In this document: positions 57,013-64,000 of the stretch, piece after piece
How the letters are laid out: the number at the start of each line of letters is the position of its first letter
How positions within the stretch are numbered: the first letter of the stretch is position 1
Origin: Halisarca cf. caerulea
Lineage: Eukaryota > Porifera > Demospongiae > Chondrillida > Halisarcidae
Assembly (NCBI GenBank): GCA_963170055.1
Contig: CAUJGJ010000030.1
Location: 2,357,837-2,421,836 of the forward strand
Length of the DNA stretch: 64,000 nt
Direction: 5' to 3'
Program-made: the position numbers and the translations under genes
Notes under the pieces: generated by a model
Told to the model about the DNA's origin: nothing
Databases searched by the model: none
What the model saw: the letters and a program-made list of their open reading frames with translations, nothing else

Positions 57013-57192
57013 TCAGAGGCACACACATACCACAATAGGATACTCCTCATGCACAAAAGACGCTTGTACATGGTCATCTTCTACTGCTTCTACTTGGTAG
57101 TTTTTCCTTCCGGGTAACTCCAATTTGGAAATGGTGTTAAAGAGGGACGTCTTTCCAACTCCACTTTCCCCACCCAAAGCAATGTTTAACTT
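55747..57192 (-). CDS. Atypical Rab-like GTPase, minus-strand copy, first exon missing
   Basis: Two exons on - are clear: 57192-57031 and 56337-55747, joined in phase 0, encoding 250 residues. The start codon must be in a further exon upstream (the partner gene has about 19 residues before this point). The P-loop reads GGESGVGKTS. The switch II motif is WDTAGLERYRSM, with Leu where small GTPases have the catalytic Gln. The guanine-specificity NKxD motif is not visible (LLSIWSNCC at that place). The C-terminus KKRCSC is a CXC prenylation site typical of Rab proteins, so membrane attachment is expected. The C-terminal linker is Ser/Arg-rich. It is divergently arranged with the paralogue at 58544. 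Confidence 0.82.
56402..56453. repeat. CA microsatellite in the GTPase intron
   Basis: CA tract with one AACA break, TG on the sense strand, about 65 bases before the final exon. Confidence 0.9.
56962..57029. repeat. CA tract beside the 5' splice site of the minus-strand GTPase
   Basis: On the sense strand the exon ending at 57031 is followed by gtatgtgtgtgcc and then a TG tract. Confidence 0.85.
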
Positions 57193-58543
57193 CTGCACCA
57201 AAGAAGAGTTAATATTCTCATAGTTACCCACACACAATTGCTACATGTATAATGCTGAGTCATCCAAAAAACATGGCAAACATTAGCTACTACTGGTCTG
57301 GTGCCACCAACCCTTCCTCCATTTTTATGATGTAATTTTATAAATGGTGGAATGAATCTGGCTACACAGGACTATATACTGCAAAACCTGAAATGAAATA
57401 AAGTTGAATTTATGTACTGCCATCCGTCAAAACACGGAGTCGACAAACTTAGGTCATGTAAGTCTAGCAGTGCTTGAAACTTAGTCTGACATAGCCAGAC
57501 CCATTCTCACCGTGACTGACATCGCCTGGTGACCTGAAAATGGCCGAGCGAGATTGGAACATCCACACCAGATTATTTGAAACGTAGACCCTTAATTTGA
57601 GGGTCTACGCTTGAAACTACCACTCAAAACAATGGTAGAGTGCAGCATTACATGTAAACATAACTATACATAGTATTGAAAAACCCACACAATAATATAC
57701 CTACCGATATATAATATCATTATAGCACTTCCAACTGCTCCAATGTTTATCTATATAATATGGGCTCGAATATGGGCCAACTGACAGTGCAGAAATCCTA
57801 TAGTCACTCTAGACTATGAGTGTATTTGTTAGAATTAACCAGACGCAATGACAAATAGCTAGAGTAGAATCGTCTGAACACAGAGAGAAATATCATAAGA
57901 GCTTAACTAGCAAAACACTCCCTTGACTTGCAGACTGAGGTGAAAACGTAGAACCAACTAAGTTGTACATCTAATAGTGGATTCAACATGTAGGAATGAA
58001 GACAAGTGTGACGGAAATATAGGCTGTGTCTGTTTGTACAGTGGAAACGGGCTACTAAACACAATGTCGACACGCACTGCTGAACGAGAGCAACTGCTAC
58101 GAACCAATAACAAGCAACATCCAAAGTCATGGATATTTTTACAAGAAACAATTGCCATGCACCCTGGGATTCTCGTTAACCAGTTTCCAATAAACGAAGC
58201 TAGCTAGTGCATCCGTGGACACTCCATACCTACTGTCTATGGGGCAATATATATAGACTTTGCAGTTCTATGCTAGCGCTCATACGTACAATTTGCCTCC
58301 TTCACACATAAAATTCATAAAATGCAACCACTAGAACTCACGACAGTTGAATGTCTTCGCAGAACTGCTGACATTCTGCCCAGTGAGTCTCGTGCAGCGC
58401 AAAATATCAAACAAATTGGAACAAACAAACTATTAGTCCTCCATTTTCCAGGAGATATATAGTCTCGCGTAGCTTTTCCCCGTGCAGGGCAAGAGTAGGT
58501 CTGGTTAGTAAGACCATTCATACCGTCCCGCGTCGCTAGCAAA
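57193..58543. other. Divergent region between the two GTPase genes
   Basis: It must hold the first exon of the minus-strand gene, which I could not place. It contains an AGTCTG-type MITE (57483-57585: agtctgacatagccagaccc, then aaaatggccgagcg), a gtagaccctt hairpin at 57588-57612, and a partial AGTCTCG copy (58464-58512) that ends 30 bases before the plus-strand start codon. Confidence 0.6.
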
Positions 58544-59059
58544 ATGGCTGCCGAATTCACATTAGGTTCAGAAACTCCAATTAAGGAAGCAGCAGAAACG
58601 TTTAATGTTGCCTTTGGGGGTATCCAAGGTGTGGGAAAGACAACATTGTACAACAAGTTGAAAACGGGAGAGTTTGTTGAGGGAGGTTCTAGTGAGCAAA
58701 CTGACCAGGGGTTGGACTATGTCGTTCTTGTCAAGGAAGTGGAAGACGTCACAATCAAGGTAGTGAGGTGTAGAAGTTATGTGATATTCTCTGAATACAT
58801 GGGTTTAAATTTCTGCAGATCGCAAGGACACTGCATGTTGTATTTGTCCCTTACAACAGATAGGATCTAATTAGCTGCCACTTCGAAGCAGTTTTACTGT
58901 AGCAGCCAACTGCGGGTGCTGATTCGTGCCAGAGCTAAGTATCTACAGGAATTTGATCTATAGCAATGTACAGCTGACAGTAAAATTTAAATTGCTGTCC
59001 CAAGTACATACTTCATTACTTTGTGACATCTCTCTCATTTCTTGTCAGTGTGTGTGTGT

Positions 59060-59106
<47 letters not shown>

Positions 59107-59108
59107 CA

Positions 59109-59142
<34 letters not shown>

Positions 59143-60117
59143 TGTGTGTCCAGTTGACAAGTGTGAGCTAAGCTGTACAGCACTACAGTTAATCCCAGTA
59201 TTGTATGGTAAGATTGGTGGCATCTGTAGATAATAAAACCTGCCAACTAAAAGGTTATAAGATTGCTTCCACACTCGTGAGTTCTTTGACAACAGGATTT
59301 GATCAAAAACTCGTGCTCTACTCATCCCAGTTGTGCCCCTTGCTGAACTTATCAGCGTAGATTGAAAAAGGAGGCAAAATACGTAGCTGTCTGGGCTACA
59401 CAAGGCTACCTGTAGGTTAGGTGTATAGGTATGCTCATTTAAACAAAGGAACCCTTCAGCCTATGACTACTATTCTAGTCACTCTGAGACACTGTGCAGT
59501 ACAGTATGTAACAAATTAACATATGTGAGTGTCTTATGATGACTATGATTTGTCTCTTCTAGATTTCTCTCTGGGACACAGCTAGCCTGGAAAAGTTCAA
59601 GTCCATGACTCAAAGCTACTTTCGAAACGTCCATGCTATCATTCTTGTCTGTAGAAAGTCCCGTCAGGCTACTCTGTCTGCCCTGACTGAATGGCTTGGG
59701 TGGGTAAAGGAGTATTCAAGGGAACAAGTGGTTGTTTCTCTTTGGTGCCACAAGCGAGAGGACGAAATGGTTGATTCGGAAGACGAGCGTGACATTGTCA
59801 CGGATAAAGTTATGTCTGAATTTGGATTTACGCACGATATCCCCGAATGCATGCAGTTTACTGTAAATGCTAAGGCAGACGACTCCAATGTTGAAGCGGC
59901 ATTCCATGAGGTAGTAGAATTCCTTCATAAGAAACAGAAGATGATCTCCCTGAGCCCCAGTCCTGGACACGTTGGCAGCTTCAAGCTTCCTGAAACTCAA
60001 CATGTAACTGAAGTCAACATTCCACCAGATTCTGTACATGGGGATGTGGTTGATGGTAGCATCGACACCGGTCCACAACCTCCCCAACCACAGAGTAGTA
60101 GCAAGTGTCGCTGCTAG
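58544..60117 (+). CDS. Atypical Rab-like GTPase, plus-strand copy
   Basis: Two exons (58544-58759, 59563-60117) join in phase 0 and encode 256 residues. The P-loop is GGIQGVGKTT (Lys32). Switch II is WDTASLEKFKSM, with Ser for the conserved Gly and Leu81 at the catalytic Gln position. The NKxD motif is replaced by WCHKRED. The tail is Pro- and Ser-rich and ends SSSKCRC, a CXC geranylgeranylation signal. The intron lies directly before the DTA-containing strand, as in the divergent neighbour, so the two are paralogues from an inverted duplication. The usual function would be vesicle targeting, but the motif changes predict poor hydrolysis and altered nucleotide binding. Confidence 0.88.
59048..59149. 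repeat. TG microsatellite with a linked 130-bp repeat
   Basis: TG tract followed by ccagttgacaagtgtgagct and about 120 further bases (to about 59290) that recur at 63316-63445 behind another TG tract. Confidence 0.85.
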
Positions 60118-61329
60118 CGTTAAAAACTGCACTGTGCGCACTTACCAGTGAATGTAGATATTTTATTATTATTATTTTGCAAGAAAATGTACTGTACATG
60201 CACACATATGTGTTAGTTGTGTGTACATATGTATATTTCTTTGTTATTTTGTCTTTGTTGTGGCGTCCACTCTACTAATGTATTGGATTGTGCATGTACA
60301 GATTTGGTGTGTATGTCATTGCGAATGGTACCCCAAAGTGTGTGGTTCATGTGAGCATGTTATTCATACTAAATCATGTGTGTTGTGATGTTTGACTATC
60401 AGTAAAGGTAAATGATGATGAGTCTAAAGGCATGACTGGATCCACTGCACTAAAAATCAGAACCTCAGCAAAATTTGATCAAATTCCTGTCCTGTGTATA
60501 CTTGCTGCGGTCATTTACATACAGTACATCCGAATCTGTATGTTTTCAATTGCACATGGATTCCATGATTACAGTATACAGGAATATACGAATATGCAGT
60601 ACTCTGCTGTATGCATAGTATATCTATGCTGTGTGTAACTAGTTGCCGTGGTGATCTCACCCAAATCACATGAATGCTGTGTTGTATGTGTGTACTTAGG
60701 TACACATCGGCATTGACCACAACTGAAACAAGGGGAAGGCTATCGTTTTTGCCTTGTACTGACATCAAATATTTGGGATGCTTCGTTGTCAAGGTAAGGT
60801 ATAGACAAACTGCAGATCAAGAATAATTTCAAGTCCATTCAAAATGAAGAAAGAAATATCCATATACTCCATGTATGGAAGATTAATTTATTTGTTGATT
60901 ATATATAGGTGTACTTTATGGTATGCCCATCTCCTGCTTGAATATACTTACTGTATATATCACTTCAATATAATAATATTATTGAAATTGTATCGGTTGG
61001 ATTGAACAATTAATGTCCCGTAGTAATGGTTGCAACCTAACACATTCCAGTATGAAACGCCTCCCCCCCCCCCCCACATACACACACCTACCATATATCT
61101 CATGCAGGGCCGGGATCAGCACATATATCTACAGAAACCAAATGGCAGCTGCTATACTTACAGCTAGTATGCAGGTCTTCACGTTGGTTGGGTCTGCAAT
61201 ACCTTGGATGATATAATCCTTTTCAGGCTTGTGGTTATGATATATTGAATGAATTAGGAAATTAAATGTACATATTTTTATCTAATTGGAGGAATATCTT
61301 TAGGAACAAATTGGATTTAAGCCGTTGCT
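60118..61329. other. Intergenic, no gene seen
   Basis: 3' flank of the GTPase gene, AT-rich, with a short poly-C run at 61063-61075. No exon or element was recognised. Confidence 0.55.
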
Positions 61330-61518
61330 ATGACAGTGAACGAACATTTACTAAAGAGTTTAAATGATAAGCCTTTAAGTTTGAAGACAAGTGAATCACA
61401 CTTTGCTACGTTGGCGAGATTAGATGTATTTTTGGGTTTCCGGAAGCCACAGATCAGAGAAGCCATCTGCTCCTTTCTGACGCCTTTGCTCCGACTGTTC
61501 TACATCAAGAAGAGCACG
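61330..61518 (+). CDS. Possible first exon, unknown protein
   Basis: An open frame from ATG reads MTVNEHLLKSLNDKPLSLK, then LARLDVFLGFRKPQIREAIC and a hydrophobic helix, up to a possible donor (agcacg|gtacat) near 61518. The composition looks coding and is free of local repeats, but no continuation exon was found and I do not recognise the family. Confidence 0.25.
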
Positions 61519-61887
61519 GTACATAATTGTCACCAAAGACAAATTCTGTGGTCACTAGTCAACACATGTAATCACCAGACATCATAGGTGCACTTTCCAC
61601 ACATTTCATCACATGCATCATTTCCTTCCGATCGAGTACACAATTAATGATCCAACATGTATGCATAGCTATGTAATTACATGCACAAATGCCGTATAGT
61701 GTTATGTATCCTGTTCATATACGTATACTGGTCTTGTAATACAATGCATCCTTTTTGACACAATCCGTTAGTGAAATCACTGCTTAGAGACACAATGTTA
61801 AAAGCATGCCATACAGTTCAAGAAGTTGTCCTGTATTACACCAGTATACACATGTACAATCATAGGCACTCTATACGACGTGATACA

Positions 61888-62065
61888 GTGAAACCTCCAT
61901 AATCCGACACTCCATGGGACTGAAATTAGATGTCAGATTACAGAGGTTGTCGGATTATCCAGTGTTTCTTAGTACAGTCAAACATGGTGACTGTACCTCA
62001 TAACATGGTCGGATTAGAGAGAATGTTGGATTATAGAGGTGTTGGATTGCAGAGGCTTCACTGTA
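61888..62065. mobile_element. pogo-like MITE with CAGTGAAACCTC ends
   Basis: cagtgaaacctccataatcc at the left and ttgcagaggcttcactgta at the right. Internal ggttgtcggattat and ggattatagaggtg words match 12899-13112. Confidence 0.75.
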
Positions 62066-62239
62066 TAGAGTGTCTACGGTACAATGCAGGTACAGGGTCA
62101 GCGAACAAGGATCGATGTCCCGGTGCTTCATTGCTATGTAAACTACCTACCTAACTTTAGATATTCCACTCAGCGCCGCCAATTGCCCGGTAAGTGCTGT
62201 GTAAACATTTATCACTTTGTATATACTCAAGAACAAAAG

Positions 62240-62240
<1 letters not shown>

Positions 62241-62273
<33 letters not shown>
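62241..62273. repeat. TAA/AAT trinucleotide microsatellite
   Basis: Eleven trinucleotides between the MITE and the NIDO gene. Confidence 0.95.
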
Positions 62274-62274
<1 letters not shown>

Positions 62275-62432
62275 TATGGACACTATAAATATTATTATAG
62301 ATTATACGTATAACCGGAAGCAATTTTACCATCTCGGAATGCAGCAGAGTTTGATGTTGTCCGCTGGTGGCTGTAGTGGCTGCATTGTTGCCATCACTGC
62401 AGTCGAAGTAGAAGGGGACATATGCTGCAAAG

Positions 62433-62982
62433 ATGCTAGTGAATACCTTTGCGTTTGTTCTATTTCTGACGCTCTCTCTTGCCTTAGAACCGACCGCCAA
62501 GTTTGTTAGTTTTGGCGCCTTTTCCGGAGACGTAGACTCGCTGTCTGATAATGATACTGCCTCAGAACTTCTCATAGAATCAAGAACCGGTTTTAGAATT
62601 GGAGATTATTCCTACAAAGCCGTATATGTAGGTTATGTCTGGATGAATATGCTTTCGTAGATTTACTTGAATCCCCCTTTATCAACAGATTGGAAGCTAT
62701 GGAATTGTGTCCTTCGGTTCCCCGGTTACTCCTTGCTGCTCAGAATGGAACCCAGGAGTCTCTGTTAACCCAATTCCCTTCATTGCTCCATTGTGGACGC
62801 GCGGAGAGGAGGGGCCGTGGAGTCATGTTTACTTCAGACACACCCTAGAAGGCGCTGATCTGGAAGATGTCCAGAACGAGGTGCTGCAAGGATACGGACT
62901 ACAACGGTTTACCCCGAAGCTGTCTCTCGTTGTGACGTGGGTAGGCCTTCCTTGCTGTTCTATCGATGATATGGGAGTGGAG
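62433..62982 (+). CDS. Secreted NIDO-domain protein, 5' part
   Basis: Two exons (62433-62627, 62689-62982) join in phase 0 and give 163 residues; the last exon ends at a good donor (gag|gtgagt) and the gene runs off the right side. The first residues MLVNTFAFVLFLTLSLA form a signal peptide, with cleavage likely after SLA. The sequence YIGSYGIVSFGSP, PIPFIAPLWTRG, HVYFRHT, a DLEDVQNEV helix and LVVTWVG follow the order of the NIDO domain, the extracellular module of nidogen, alpha-tectorin and mucin-4-type proteins. Later modules (EGF, AMOP, VWD or others) cannot be seen here, so the full architecture and role, adhesion or matrix, are open. Confidence 0.8.
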
Positions 62983-63015
62983 GTGAGTCCATGATGTATG
63001 CATATTTTGGAGTAT

Positions 63016-63318
<303 letters not shown>

Positions 63319-64000
63319 CAGTTGACAAATGTGAGCTGAACTGTACAGCACTACAGTTAATCCCAGTATTGTATGGTAAGATTGACAGTGTCTGTAAAAC
63401 TCTGCCAACTACAAGGTAAGATTGCTTCCTCACTCATGAGTTCTTTGACCTATGTATGTAAATTGAGTGCTGAAACTTCACCTCCAACTGTTGTATGCAT
63501 TCCTCACCTTGTCCTACCCTGTGCAGTGTCTATGGTGGGAGGAGTATGCAATAAGGGTGTGGTTTGTATCTATGCATAGATGCATAGACACACCTGTTCT
63601 GAGAGGTCACTATTGACTCATCTGTGCACTGCATTTAGGGCCCTGATGTACCTCTGCAAATGGATTATATGTCCATAAAGCATAATCACTTAGCCCTATA
63701 GTGGTCTCTGTAGACACGTTTTGCTGTATAAAACAAGAATAACAAAAAACCTGTCTGTGAAGATCACTGAAAGGTCAAACAGTAGCGATTTCTATATGGT
63801 GGTTTTCATGAAGGGGAGCATCACTGTGGAATCCCATACATGGGTAGGTCTGCAGTGGTCTCTGTAGACAGGTGGTCATTCCATACAGCTGGTTTTAGGG
63901 CAGGTATTACTCTTGGACTAATGACAACCCATTCCTTCTTCACAATACGCACTCCTTTGATCTACGTTAGATGAGGCAATGCATTTTATATTCTTGCGAA

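Noticed and set aside
62147..62575. Minus-strand frame of 142 codons with a poly-Tyr run
   Set aside because: The Tyr run is the TAA/AAT microsatellite, and the rest overlaps the NIDO signal-peptide exon antisense.

Overview
The window reads as nuclear DNA of an early-branching animal, most likely a marine sponge. Genes are split into many short exons with GT-AG junctions and animal family members: a DLK/LZK-type MAP3K, mitochondrial NFS1, a kinase-kelch fusion, a NIDO protein and Rab-like GTPases. TG/CA microsatellites, minisatellites and small inverted-repeat elements are very dense. The sponge assignment is inference; nothing here is a species marker. All exon models were built by eye from splice signals, codon phase and family resemblance, without alignments.

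Layout. 1-12.4 kb (+): the 3' part of a MAP3K12/13-like kinase (nine exons), with introns full of tandem repeats. 13.3-43.7 kb: a cluster of caspase-fold cysteine protease-like genes. Gene A is on + (13337-15380). Genes B (15997-18062), D (20671-31542), E (36980-39465) and F (41819-43671) are on -, with a decayed copy C (18925-20490) between B and D. The cluster is interrupted by a retroelement remnant (24.9-25.6 kb), a decayed RecQ-like/DUF6589 locus (29.4-31.0 kb) lying in intron 1 of D, and a complete kinase-kelch gene (32.2-35.9 kb, -). 43.8-54.2 kb (+): a complete 14-exon NFS1 gene encoding 457 residues, head-to-head with F. 55.7-60.1 kb: two divergently transcribed atypical Rab-like GTPases. 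62.4 kb to the end: the 5' part of a secreted NIDO-domain gene.

The protease-like genes share one plan: an N-terminal helical domain of about 70 residues, one to five short linker exons (often ending in a P-x-P-R motif), a first alpha/beta half, and one long last exon carrying the [ST]GHG histidine and the DCSYSG cysteine 39 residues later. Every intron is phase 1, so linker exons can be gained, lost or duplicated without breaking frame, and one such cassette is duplicated in D. This is the best candidate for a little-described system: a clustered, locally expanding caspase-like family with a fixed catalytic exon and a changeable linker.

At least two short inverted-repeat element families are scattered through the window. 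One has AGTCTCG...CGAGACT ends and 11-bp target duplications. The other resembles pogo/Tigger elements, with CAGTgAAACC-like ends at TA. TG tracts sit strikingly often directly at 5' splice sites.
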